From contig CM049308.1 in the NCBI GenBank assembly GCA_026874595.1, forward strand, positions 76,307,124-76,371,123: a DNA stretch of 64,000 nt, read 5' to 3'. The position numbers and the translations under genes were made by a program. The DNA comes from Sipunculus nudus (Eukaryota; Annelida; Sipuncula; Golfingiida; Sipunculidae). Positions 43,532 through 55,142 of the stretch are shown in pieces (the stretch's first letter is position 1; the number at the start of each line of letters is the position of its first letter). Under the pieces are notes generated by a model that saw only the letters and a list, made by a program, of their open reading frames with translations, was not told where the DNA came from and ran no database searches.

Positions 43532-44597
43532 TATGTGTGTATAATTATGTGGTTTATGTATGTCTCATGTTGCATCTACATAATATCCTTGTATATAAAT
43601 ATGCAATTTTCTATAAACATAATTGTAGTTTCTGATAATACATTTCACATATAGAATTTTGTGTAAATTAATACTTCTAGAATACCACGTAATGCCAGGG
43701 TCTATTTGTATATAAGTAGCTCCCAAATTCCACTCCTATTCTCATGCTCTGGTATAGACTAAAGCACACTTTCAGTCATGTTGGGTCTTTGTCGTCCATC
43801 CCATCCGCTCAGCTGTTCTTTAGCAGGGCACAAATCTTAACCTGGAATGTTCTAACTCCACATCCTGGAAGCTCATGGAGGAATCTCCTTGGAGACCAGA
43901 AACTAGGTCACAGTGTCTTGTATACAGGCAGCTACACAGCAAAACATGAACATTTACTACTCAGTATTTGAAGTATTGCATATATCATCCTCAAATTTAA
44001 TACAAAAATTGTGTCAACCAAACTCTTAGATGAGCTCAAAGGCAGATGACCTTGATCTTCAAAGTCAAATGTTAGGAATATATGATTTCTTGTTAATACC
44101 ATAACGTCTAAAATACTGTGAATTTTCTCCTCATATTTGAAACACAAATTGTTTTGATTATGTTCTCAGGAGAGTTTGAAAACTGGTGACCCTGACCTTC
44201 ATCTTTCAGGTTAAACCTGTGGAAATATGGTATATTTTTCCTTGATTTGGAGGATGGGGCCCATGGGCAGACTGCATGCTTTTGCAACTGTCAAAAAAAG
44301 CTATCCTAGATTAAACATATCCCATTCAGCATGGGAAACAACAAAAATTGGCCCAACTCGTTCTTGAGAATTCTTGTTCTCTTGTACAATCTGTAACTAC
44401 CGATCATGATTGGATTCACTCTTCACATGTCTGTGGCTTATCCTTGAAAGAAGAATCCTGTTGATTTGGTGTCCAAAGGTCAAGGTCATAGATGGAGTAA
44501 ATTTTAATTTGGTGTTTTAGAAGATAATTTCTCATTGTGAATGGTAGGCTAGAACATGGTGCTAGTTAGTAGAGTTTTATAACCCATAGGTCACACG

Positions 44598-45155
44598 CTT
44601 TTAGCTCAGCTGACTTTCAGTCACCTATAACTATGGTTCCTTGTCCGTCGCAATTCTGTCTGACCATCTGACCTATAAACTTCTAACTTGACACTCGGGG
44701 AGGTCTTGGTAAAATGTTCTTGGATAAATTCGAAAAACTGGTGACTTTGATCATCAAGGTCAAATCTGTGGAATTCCAGGATTATTATGAACCCCTATAT
44801 CATTTGAAGCAGGGTGAACGCTGGTCGTACAATATCTAATATCAGAGGGCCGAAATGGTGCCAGGAAGAGAAAGACCCATTGAGAATTTCAGGCCACTAA
44901 GCCCCTATACATACAGACAGTTCCTGAAGACTGGTGGGGCATGCGCCTGTATTTCTTCAACCCATTTCCCTGAAACGTGGTAGGTTATTTGATCGTGACA
45001 GGGAGAACCCTGTCGCCTTTGGTGTCAGAAGATCAAAGTTCAAGTTCACAATATAAGTTAATCTCAGTTGGGTTTCAGGTGATAACATTCCTTTTGTTAA
45101 TATTAGCCAAAAATGTCGTCAGCTTAGTGTCATGACCCATGGGTCACTTTTTATG
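44598..45155 (+). mobile_element. Short diverged A-family element (copy A5)
   Basis: Starts TTTTAGCTCAGCTGACTTTC and CCTTGTCCGTCG. It ends CGTCAGCTTAGTGTCATGACCCATGGGTCAC, so both diagnostic ends are present although the 3' end is diverged. About 560 bp. Confidence 0.5.
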
Positions 45156-45369
45156 TTTTATAATGAACATTAATATTGGTCAAGGGGCAGAACCTATTTA
45201 AAATGGGGTCATGATTTTGAGTATCGGTTAAGACTGAAGCCTTAGTCTGTTAATGTAATTCAACGTCAGGTTCCATGACGATATATGAAGGTGACATTGT
45301 ATCAAACAGTTATTTAGGATATTTCTAACAGTTGTGACATTTCCTGTAATATAACCCTTTTAATCGTTT

Positions 45370-47340
45370 TTTAGCGAACCTGTGACTTTATGCGAGGTGT
45401 TGCATTGTCCGTCGTGCGTACGTTAACCCATACCATCTCATAATCGGCAGGAGCTAGCATCACAAAATATTATGCAAATAATTAGTCATCTATAAAACTC
45501 TATCGGATTTTGCTTATTTTTTTGCTATCTGCATTCACTTAGAATTAATTGGGAAAAAGCGAGATTTGATTTTAAATGTTCATCTCCAAAACAGTCCAGC
45601 CAAATTGTTTAATATTTCACAGAAATAATCTCTGAACTAATTTCTCTCAAGTTTCTTCGAATGGTTCCAGTTCCATGAATTATTGCCGAGTTATAGGAAG
45701 CTGAACTTAGTCATTTGGCCAAAGGTACGAGGGTCATCAATCATTAGTACATTAACCCAAGATTTCTCAGGAATAGCAGGAGCTAGCATCCCCAAAATTA
45801 AAGAAAAAATCTGTCACATAAAATGTTGTGGGATTGACTGTTTTGTGGCACCACTATTTAAAAAAATACTATTTACGGAGAAAAAGCTTATGAAAAAAAA
45901 CCTTTGAAAATCTTCTTCTTTGAAATGATTCAGCCAAATGGTTCAATATTTCATAGAATGATCCCAGATATAAGCTCTCTCAAGTTTATTCAAATGATCT
46001 GGGTTTGATGAATTTTGGCGGAATTGCAGGTATTTGAACTTAGTGATTTGGTCACTTAAACATACTGACATAATCTCAGAATCGACAAGAGCTATCATCA
46101 CCAGGTTTTGTGCAAATGTTGGTCACATGACTCATATTGAAATTGCAGTTTTTGTGGCGCCACCTAATTCGACCCTTTTTTATTGGTTAAAACCTCATAA
46201 TTTTAGCCTCTTTCAGCTTAGAAATGTTTTATGATGAAACTTCAGCCGAATCGTTTAATTTTTCACGAGATTTATCCTTGTGTAGGGTTCTTTCAATTGT
46301 ATAAGAATATATTTGGTTAATTTATATTTGGCAGAGTCATAGAAAGCTGCATGAAATTGGTCTTGTGGCCATTAGTAAGCCTATTTATTTCAAAATGAGG
46401 ACTGCAATAGTTTTCTTCTGCAAAGCGGTTGTTTCAATTCTGTAACATTGCACAAAAAAATGATTCTTAGGAGGCCTTTGTTCAAGTTTACTGAATGATT
46501 GTTGGCAGAGTTATTGGACCTTAACAATGAAAGGGCTACATCTTATATTATTCTAAATATTTTGATAAAACAATCCTATTGATATGTCAACCTGAAAAAA
46601 AAATCATTGTAGCCAAAGTCTTTCAGTATGTGTAAACAGTTTAACCAACTGGTAAAGATTGTGCCTGTATCTATAAATAGCTTGGCAGACTGCCAGATAT
46701 TTCAGATTTGGCAACAGGCCAAAGGTCAGTCTGGATCTATTTATAGCTTTGGCAGACTGCCATCTGTGTCAGATTATGCAACGTCAAGAGTTCATCAAGT
46801 ACAGCCAGGTACTGGTCAAGAGTTAACTAAGTGCAGTAGCTGCAAGAAGCAATTCGTTCCGCTTTAGTCAGGGCAACGGCCTTCCTCACCTAAACCTAGT
46901 CAGCCCAGTGAACCTAACTCAAGAGAAGTTTGATGTATTGACCTGATATTTTGACCTGTCCATGCATCTTTCATGGTTTCTCGTTCAAGGACTGTGGTGT
47001 CACCTACAATGACTTTTGCACAGTGTTTTCCCTCCTTTTTTCTCAGGAGGGGTTTGATATATCAACCTGAAATGGGGCATGTGTATACATCTTTGATAGC
47101 TTCGTCGTATACAAGACTGATGGCGCCACCTACAATGATTTTTTTTGTGTTGTGTGCACCCGTGCTTGTATTTCAGCAGTGATGTTTTTGTAATTGGCTC
47201 TTGTACAAATTATATAGCACTTGTATTTTTCATATATACATGTTACATTTTATTGAAAAGTAATGGTCCAGCATTGAAGCATTATACCTGGTGTATAAAC
47301 CATTGCTCAAGTTCGCATTAGGCCTGTAGGCCTAGTTTAG
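45370..47340 (+). repeat. Repeat family C copy 2
   Basis: Begins TTTTTTAGCGAACCTGTGAC with TTGTCCGTCGTGCGTACGTT. It contains the AGCCAAATTGTTTAATATTTCACAG phrases, GTGGCGCCACC (about 46157 and 47119), GGCAGACTGCCA and the GGTCCAGCATTGAAGCAT end motif seen in 4440-8540. It carries fewer palindrome monomers than copy 1. Confidence 0.58.
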
Positions 47341-47420
47341 ATTCATTCACATAATCTAATTTTTTCAGAACGTTCGCATGGAGTGTCTTGATAATTACTC
47401 TACATTTTGATCTTGGATAG

Positions 47421-49261
47421 TTTTTAGCTCAGCTGACTATAAGTCATCTGAGCTATAGTCGTGGTCCATTGTCCGACGTCCGTCCGTCCGTCCGTCCGTA
47501 GATGTGGCACGTTTTAAAACCGTAAGACCTAGGAATCCAAAATTCGGCATAATGTTAGATGTCCCCAAGATCTCCTACCAAGCCGAAAACTGGGTCTTTG
47601 CGACTTCCTTCCTTTGAGAAATTAAGGAAAAACCTCAATTTTTTATTAAAAACCTATTTTCACATTTCAGGACAGCCTAACTACGAAACCACTCACCTGT
47701 TTTTCCTCATATTTACCATAAATATTCATCTATATTGTTCCTATGTACATGCCAGAAATTAGGTCTGTATTATATGATTTAAAAAAAGTTATGGGCTCAA
47801 ACATAATGCATTTTGTAAAAAATCAGGAAAGATATTTGATCACCTGACACAAAACATTTTAAAGCTATGGACTTTTTTTCCAGTAATATATCTTTAATTA
47901 ATCAAAATTAAATTGTATACCCAAAATTAGATCAAAATCTGTATTTTTTTTTTAAATATTAGCAAAAATAAAAAATTTGTACCTTAAATTTTGCCTAAAT
48001 TTGACCATGGCACGTTTTTTTCTTATAAGTACATTTGATTTAGTTTTCACAGCCAGTTTACATATGGATTTAATCTGATGAATTTTGAATTTGAAAGTAT
48101 AAGCTTAAAAAATAGTCTAGCTATTGAAGTTTTTAGAAGCCTTAATGTATTTGTATTTTCTAGCATCATGACCCTATCTTTGTTTACCTGGTAATCCAAA
48201 AATTGGCATAATGTTAGATGTAATTGTTAATATTCATATTCTTCCATACATTTCCTATGTACATACCAAAATTTAGGTCAGTATTGCATAATTTGTTGAA
48301 GTTATAGGTCCAAACATAATGCACCTTGTAAAAAATCAGGATATATATTTACTCATTTAACATAAGAATGGCTGAGACTTTTTTCAGGAATATAACATCA
48401 TTTAATCAAAATTCAATTGTATACCGAAAATTAGATCTGAAATTTGCAATTTTTATAAGTTATTAGCATAAATATAAAATCAGTACCTTAAATTTTGCCC
48501 CCCCCCCCCCCAATTCTGTTGACAGACCTGTACTCTATACAAGATGAATTTTATAATTTCACATTTTTTCAGCAATGAACAGTAACAACAGAGACCCCTC
48601 CCTGACCCAACGCTTCGATACACAGGACTAATATACAAGACAAAGCTTATAATGTTAAAAAATTCTTTTTGTTGAAACTTGGACAATTTTGATTTTTTTA
48701 AAAGAAAAAAAAGTTCAGGAATTTAATCCTTATATTCAAATATGGTAAAATATTAGGACCTAATGTAAGTGCTAACTGACAAGATTTAAGAAGATATAAA
48801 TACTTGATAGCATTTCATTCATATCTCTTAAAGTTGGCGGGTCCTAGGTGTGAATAACACTGTTAAACCTAGTTTTTAAAATTAGGAATATTGGTCAAAC
48901 TTTGTGGGATTAATTTTTAACTCATATGGCTATATATTTAACTTTTGAAAACTTAATTACCTTCACACATTATTTGTTTATGAAATGGAACTTTTATATG
49001 ACACATACCGTAGGCCCATTTTTTCCCTTGGTGCACCACTAAATGGTTTCAGACCAAAGGTTTCATGTATTACACAGTCAATATGCTTTAGCTCATGTCC
49101 ATTATTCTATAATTTACAGAGTTTCATTTAAGCTGGGCCATTTTCTTTTAGCTTTTCAAATGGTAATATACATGGAAAAACCATAAGAAATAAAAATATT
49201 TAGCAGTTACTAATATTTTCCAAAATTCAGCTGAGCTACGTGACCCATGGGTCCCTTGTTT
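47421..49261 (+). mobile_element. HINE/DINE-1-like element, copy A4
   Basis: Starts TTTTTAGCTCAGCTGACTAT with the hairpin and (CCGT)n. It ends CAGCTGAGCTACGTGACCCATGGGTCCCTTGTTTT, the cleanest 3' end of the family (inverse sub-terminal repeat plus GACCCATGGGTC palindrome). 1.84 kb, with a poly-C tract at about 48499. Confidence 0.62.
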
Positions 49262-49679
49262 TGTGTCTGTAACTAATTCCTTAGGCCAAAAAAAAATAAA
49301 TAAAAGATCTGGTTCTCAGGCACCGCCCGCATCAATTTTACCCCCCCCCCCCCCCCCCCCCCATCAAACATTTATTTTGATTTTCCATCTTTGAAGAAGA
49401 TACAATTTTGGTAAGATTCCCATTGTTATGTAGTGCATTTATCTGTATAGCAAAACTATATTTTATTTTCATGCTTTTCCCTGTTCATATGACATTTTTT
49501 ATCGAAACATACCAAACAATGTCAAAAATAAAATATCGCCCGCCGCAGTGATTTCTAAAAAAAATGCCTGAGAACCATCCCTTTTTATTTTTTTGGCCTT
49601 AGTTGTTTGTATTAATGGTTGCAGTCACATTATAATTTAAGTTTGGCAAAGAAATTGCTTGCATTGAGCCACACACACA
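49262..49679. other. Spacer with poly-C tract
   Basis: Contains a run of about 22 C at 49341-49362 and a roughly inverted pair: GGCCAAAAAAAAATAAATAAAAG...GGTTCTCAGGC at 49284-49322, and its counterpart GCCTGAGAACC...TTTTTATTTTTTTGGCC at 49566-49600. It is probably a small inverted-repeat element of about 320 bp. Confidence 0.45.
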
Positions 49680-49691
49680 CACACACATATA

Positions 49692-49742
<51 letters not shown>
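49680..49742. repeat. (AC)n/(TA)n microsatellite
   Basis: Short AC run then TA repeats up to the left end of the Tc1-like element. The TA tract resumes at 54862 beyond the right end. Confidence 0.85.
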
Positions 49743-49912
49743 TCATACCCCTTGAAAAATCTACTCATTTTCATTTTTTTTATATATATTTCGCTTGGAT
49801 GTTTGAAATACACCTACATTGAGGGAGACATAGTTGTTGTGCAACAATCCAGAGCACATATGATGTGGACTGATGAGGATTATGCCATTTATTATAATAT
49901 TTCTGTTTTCCC

Positions 49913-49934
49913 CATGTTCAAAAGTATTCATACC
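49913..49934 (+). repeat. Tc1-like inner inverted repeat, left
   Basis: CATGTTCAAAAGTATTCATA followed by CC. Pairs with 51194-51215. Confidence 0.75.
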
Positions 49935-50223
49935 ATTGTCCTCTTGAACTACAAAGGCAACTGTTTTTCATGGTTCAGGTACTTTGCCAATCTCAAGGTG
50001 TGTCCATTTGGTCGCTGTATTGTTATCCAACCATTCCTTTTGCCATTGTTAACCTTCTGAAGTGAGACTGGTCTGGTGAAAGGACTTGTGGCCTGACTTG
50101 TGGTGACTCGACTACAAGCCTTATTCCAAGTCATGTCGGTTTCGAGAAAATTCCTTGGCCCTATAAATTAAGGGGCATTGGTCAGTCTACTGTCAGTTCA
50201 TGGTCTGTGCCAGAAACTCCACC

Positions 50224-51210
50224 ATGGTCAAGTAGAAAGAACTGAGTAAGGACTACAAAGCAATATCCAAGCGTTTTCAGGTCCATGTAGCCACAGTCCA
50301 GAGCATCATAAAGAAATTCAAGGTTTTCAACGCAGTGAAGAACCTGACAAGACCAGGAAGGAAGCCCAAAGTCTCAGCTATAGGCTTGCAAGAAAATTGA
50401 TGCGGACTGCCACCATCAGTCAACGTATTACCACCAAGGAGATGTTGCAGGGCCTCAGCGACAAGGGAACCTGTATCTCAAGACAAACACTCCAGCGGAC
50501 AATAAACAGGGCAGAACTCATGGACGCCGACCACGGAAGACCACTTCTTAAAGCCAACCACACAAGATCACGTCTGGGCTTTGCCAAAGGTCACCTCGTT
50601 AAAGGAGAGGGATTTGGTCATCGATTCTTTGGTCAGATGAGTTGAAAATGGAGCTCTACGTGCACAGAGATGTTGCTTACGTTTGGCGTAAGAAGGGTGA
50701 AGCTTTCAAATCAAAGTTCGAGGAGGAAGTATAATGCTGTGGGGCTGTTTCTCAGCGAGTGGGACAGGGAACCATGTTCAGGTGGACATCATCATGAGGA
50801 AGGAACAGTTCATTGAGATCCCCCAATAGAACATCCGACAGTCTGCTACAAAACTTGGTCTGGGGCCACATTGGATCTTCGAACAAGATAACGACCCCAA
50901 ACATACCGCCAAGATAGTCGAGAAAAGGTTTAGGGACAACACAGTCAATGTTTTGGAGTGGCCAAGCCAAAGCCCTGACCATAACCCTATCACAAATCTG
51001 TGGAGGGAACTCAAGGTGAAGGTCAATGCAAGAAACCCAACCAATTTGAAGGATCTGGAGAGAATTTCAAAGGAGGAGTGGGCCAAAATCCCAGTGGGAA
51101 CATGCCGGAACCTAGTAGTAAACTACAGAAGACGTCTTGAATCTGTAATAATAAAGGTTATGCCATTGATTATTAAGTCATGTTGTAAACAGGGGTATGA
51201 ATACTTCTGA
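50224..51210 (+). pseudogene. Tc1-like DDE transposase, decayed
   Basis: Reads VKxKELSKDYKAISKRFQVH at the helix-turn-helix start (stop TAG at 50233), then RPGRKPKVS. A shift near 50395 leads to RTATISQRITTKEML. Another shift near 50625 leads to WSSILWSDELKMELY (first catalytic Asp), then GSIMLWGCFSASGTG, FEQDNDPKHTAK (second Asp) and EWPSQSPDHNP followed by ITNLWRELK. At the third catalytic position the residue is Thr instead of Glu (or Asp). There are at least two frameshifts and two stops, so it is inactive. Family: Tc1 (DD34E). Confidence 0.8.
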
Positions 51211-51215
51211 ACATG
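51194..51215 (-). repeat. Tc1-like inner inverted repeat, right
   Basis: Reverse complement CATGTTCAGAAGTATTCATA plus CC. It overlaps the end of the transposase frame, so the last residues (YEYF) are encoded by the repeat. Confidence 0.75.
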
Positions 51216-51391
51216 ATTTTTATTGCAAATTTGTTAAATAAGGCAAAAATAATGATTAAATTCATCAGAAATACATATTCTGTATTTGTGAAAGCCTATT
51301 AGAACCTTTATATGTAATTGATTGTCGAATAAATGGAATCTGCAAAGAAATATACAAGATATACAAAAAATGCCAAGGGTATAAATACTTA

Positions 51392-51780
51392 CCCAGGTAG
51401 CACAAAACATTTTTAAAACATTTTCCATATGTTGCATAAATGTTTCAACAGAATATCTTTTAAAAATGTTTTGAAAACATTTTTAAAATGTTTTTACTAA
51501 TGGCGCATAAATGTAACAATAGAACATTTTTATCAAAACATTTTTACAACATTTTTAAAACATCTTCAAAAAACAGCGCATAAATGTTATAACAAAACAT
51601 TTTTTTAAACATTTATAAAACATTTTTAAACATTTTTCTCATAGAGCGCATATATGGGTTCCCAAAACTTTTTTTAAACATTTTGAAAACATTTTTTAAA
51701 ATGTTGATGAAAAATGTTTCTTGAAACATTTATGAGACATATTAAAAATGTACAGGATGTAATATGACTTAAATAACCCA
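51392..51780. repeat. Sub-terminal AACATTTTTAAAA array (left)
   Basis: Repeated AACATTTTTAAAACATTTTT-type units separated by short CATAAATGTT spacers. The mirrored array is at 54560-54835. Confidence 0.75.
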
Positions 51781-52005
51781 ATCTCATTTCAGGGATTTTC
51801 GTGACTGTGGCGCGTCATCTGTCAATGCCTTAGGTATACTTGTGAATGAAAATATTAAAAATTAAAATAGTTTAAAAAATGTTAACAAATACAACAACAA
51901 ATAAGTTAAGAAAAGTTAAAAATGTTGATAAAAAATGTTTACCTGAATTATTTATGAGACATATTTAGATTGTACAAGATGTAAAATATATATTTATATA
52001 TACAC

Positions 52006-52039
<34 letters not shown>

Positions 52040-53280
52040 TAATTAAATATGTGTAATATTAATATATATTTAAATATAAACATTTTTTATCTGTGTAAAT
52101 ATGTTACCTACAAAGGAACTTTCTATATAGATATGGTAAATATCACAGTAGTGTATATTTTATTAATAAAATTGGCATCTTCAGATCTGAAGTTTAAAAG
52201 AGTGAGATAATTATTTTATATTTAAACAAACGTCTGCTTCTCGTTCCATATTTAAACTGGAATCCATGAGGCAGTTTGTTCAGATTAAATTATAACTTCA
52301 GAAATTAAGCTTAAAAAAAACAAGAATAAAACTGGGCAATAAGTGTCAAAAAGTACAGCATGTTCATATTATGCTGATAATTTGGTCCTGAGCACTACAG
52401 CTATCAGTATGTAACTTATCATATAACCCTCTGGCGAACTCATGTTTTTTTACGGATTGCGGCTTAATTTGATCGACTAGAGTTACTGTGTCCCTGTAGA
52501 GACCACATTTTAGCGGGAAATTCAGCATACCAGACTAAATAGTTGAAGCAGAGGGTCCGAGTGTTCAAGCTATTGTGAGTATATTTCATTTATCTTTTCC
52601 CCTAATTTTCATTCATATTCATAATATATAATTTCCAAATAGCTAATAAGTAGCAGAACCATTGGTTCATTTGTTTATTAAAACTCATTGTGCCATGATG
52701 CACGAAGCTTCAAACAAGGTTTCAATTCAGCTGGAGAGGGGTGACAGCCATCCAACCTGTATACAATAAACAATATCATGACCACAACTGATTCTGCTGT
52801 ACAAGAAATTTCAAACACACACACATTTATTTATTTAGGGTAGAAAGTATAGAAGTAATAATGACAGAATAGGCACATACTCATAGGAAGATGTTTCTTT
52901 TGCCTATATCAGTATGTATAATTGATCATTTATATAATTTATTATCTATAATATAAAAATATATAGCAACATCATCAGCATTTTCCAGGTCATTTTTATA
53001 ATCAAGTTTACTAAATTTTCATTCAAATTGGTTGTTTTATATACATCGTATTATTGTGTGTGTGTGGTTATTCACTTGTTTTATGTTAATAAAATTTGGG
53101 GTCAACATATTATCCATAGTTTAGGTGCGTCTGCACCAGTCCTAATGAGCTGTCCCCCAGTAACATGCCAGCTCTCCATGCATGCATTACATTGCATGCC
53201 ACTATCAGGCCAAGCCTTATTTGTGACGTTCCTGAACAATTAAATGACATACACCGACCACATGATACTGTCTGCTGTGT

Positions 53281-53282
53281 TC

Positions 53283-53358
<76 letters not shown>
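53281..53358. repeat. (CT)n(TA)n compound microsatellite
   Basis: CT repeats switch to TA repeats. A similar short compound tract is at about 53399-53442, with further TA tracts at 53521-53565 and 53677-53732. Confidence 0.9.
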
Positions 53359-53363
<5 letters not shown>

Positions 53364-53520
53364 TCTCTTACTCACTCTCTGTATGTATTTATGTAAACTC
53401 TCTCTCCCTCTCTTTCTCCCTCTCTCTCTCTCTATATATATATACATAAGGCCAAAACAGGTTTCACTGAAAATTTTTTTCCTTTAATCATTCATGAAAA
53501 AAAATCATATATATATATAC

Positions 53521-53565
<45 letters not shown>

Positions 53566-53673
53566 TACTGAGCACTAATATATACATTATATATTTATGT
53601 ATATATACATTATAAAAGAAAAATATTGTATTGGCAACTAAGATATCCCTGAAACAATATGCTGATATCACTT

Positions 53674-53734
<61 letters not shown>

Positions 53735-54085
53735 GATATGTATTGTACCTAAGATAATGTACTATTAAAGTATTTTTAAACTAGTAATGCAAATAATATT
53801 GTGGTTTTCTTTATGTTTTCTGGGTAAAGGAAACATTCTGTCTCATCTAGATTCACTTTTTAAAGAAGTGTACTTTTTGTATTATCAATAAATTAAATAA
53901 CTGTACTCTCCTATCAGATTTGTCAGGTATCATATAGTAATATACAATACAGTAGACATTCAGTAATTGATTTACATCTTGTATGTAATAGGATAAATAA
54001 ATTCCTGTCAATTTATTACCTGCCCACCTAAAGTTTTTGTTTAGTGAATTTCATTTATGGTAATATGTACATATCTTTTCTACAG

Positions 54086-54163
54086 ACACAAGAGGCAAAG
54101 AAGAAAAAGAAAGGAAGGGAGCCTGCTCCAGTGGAAGACATCACAGACTCTGATTCAGACTGA
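54086..54163 (+). CDS. Exon-like 3' terminal coding piece with polyadenylation signal
   Basis: A pyrimidine-rich acceptor (CTTTTCTACAG) is followed by 25 codons, TQEAKKKKKGREPAPVEDIT then DSDSD, and TGA at 54161-54163. AATAAA follows at 54173-54178. A basic stretch then acidic serines looks like a nuclear protein's C-terminus. It lies wholly inside the 51392-54849 element, so it is either the last exon of that element's own gene or a captured host exon. I do not recognise the parent gene. Confidence 0.4.
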   Translation, partial: TQEAKKKKKGREPAPVEDITDSDSD

Positions 54164-54861
54164 TGTTTTTTAAATAAATCTCTGTGCCTTACCAGTTACT
54201 CTGTTCTTTGTTGATACGTGAGAATATGTTTATCTGGTGTGAAGTTGTAAGCAGAAATGATATATAATACGCAGCTGTAGTTTCAACAGAGATGAATTAA
54301 CTCTATCTTTTAAATCCATTTTTTGGCAAATATGAAAATAATATAGATAAAATAATGGGGGAAAGTGTTTTTCTACCTTTATATTCATGCGGGTTTTTAA
54401 CCATATTGGTACTACAAAAGCTGGTTACCAATTTGCCATATCCTGCACGAACTACAGAAACCCTGTCAATTCAAAATATGAAATAAATACTTATATATTC
54501 ACAACGTATGATATAAGCCCATGCAAAACATATCACAAATTGGGTTGTGGGGAATATGTTTCAGCATATAGATAAATGTGAAAATGTTATAAAAATGTTT
54601 CTTGGATATTTTGAAGGAAACATTTCTAAAATATCAAAAAATATAACTCACAAAATGTTTATAAAATATTATGAAAATGTTTTTAAAACATTAAAATAAC
54701 ATTTTTAAAACGTTTTAGCAAAACGTTTTAAAAACGTTTTTTTTTTCGAACATACAAAAAACGTTATAAAAATATCACGAAAAAACATTTTCAAAACATT
54801 TTGCCAAACGTTTATAAAACATTTTAAAAATATTTTTGTGCTAGCTGGGTATGAGCACAAC

Positions 54862-54873
54862 TATATATATATA

Positions 54874-54942
<69 letters not shown>
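54862..54942. repeat. (TA)n microsatellite
   Basis: About 40 TA units, probably the continuation of the tract at 49680-49742 into which the Tc1-like element inserted. Confidence 0.9.
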
Positions 54943-54944
<2 letters not shown>

Positions 54945-54954
54945 AAATGTATAC

Positions 54955-55140
54955 ACAGAAAAGTTAAATCCACGATCTTCCAATCTCTGGTCGGCTGCCT
55001 TAACCACTTGGCTACGCCAGATCCCCAACACCTTTGTGTACTTGCACAATTTCATGGGAACCAGCGAAGTGACGTCACGGTACCATTTCCATGGTGCAAT
55101 ATATACAGGCGTGTTAGACGGTGTTACCGATATCCACGGC
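54955..55140 (-). mobile_element. tRNA-like SINE remnant
   Basis: On the minus strand it reads TGGCGTAGCCAAGTGGTTAA then GGCAGCCGACCAGAGATTGG, a tRNA Leu/Ser-like box A and anticodon-arm region. The box B position (GGATTTAACTT) is degenerate. No functional tRNA fold is expected. Confidence 0.35.
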
Positions 55141-55142
55141 TA

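Larger units (their letters stand above)
51392..54849. mobile_element. 3.46-kb inverted-repeat DNA transposon of unassigned superfamily, TA duplication
   Basis: Left CCCAGGTAGCACAAAA, right inverted CCCAGCTAGCACAAAA (one mismatch in 16). TA lies on both sides (51390-51391 and 54850-54851). About 380 bp at the left and about 280 bp at the right are dense arrays of AACATTTTTAAAACATTTTT and AACGTTTTAAAAACGTTT units, many palindromic. The interior has an exon-like 3' terminal piece at 54086-54163, a possible first exon ending at 52574 (donor GTGAGT) and many TA/CT microsatellites. No transposase domain is visible. It is nested in the Tc1-like element, hence younger than it. Confidence 0.6.
49741..54861 (+). 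mobile_element. Tc1-like transposon (decayed), interrupted by a nested element
   Basis: Outer inverted ends: ATTCATACCCCTTG at 49741 and its counterpart CCAAGGGTATAAATACT at 51373-51389. Inner ends: 49913-49934 and 51194-51215, inverse complements with one mismatch in 22. Two sets of repeats per end is the IR/DR layout known in Tc1-like elements. The outer right end is split: AATACT/TA at 51391 resumes as TATGAGCACAAC at 54850 beyond a nested insertion. TA microsatellite on both sides fits insertion into a TA target. Confidence 0.65.

Noticed and set aside
54961-55020. A functional tRNA gene on the minus strand
   Set aside because: Box A is good but box B and the acceptor stem are degenerate, so it is called a SINE remnant.
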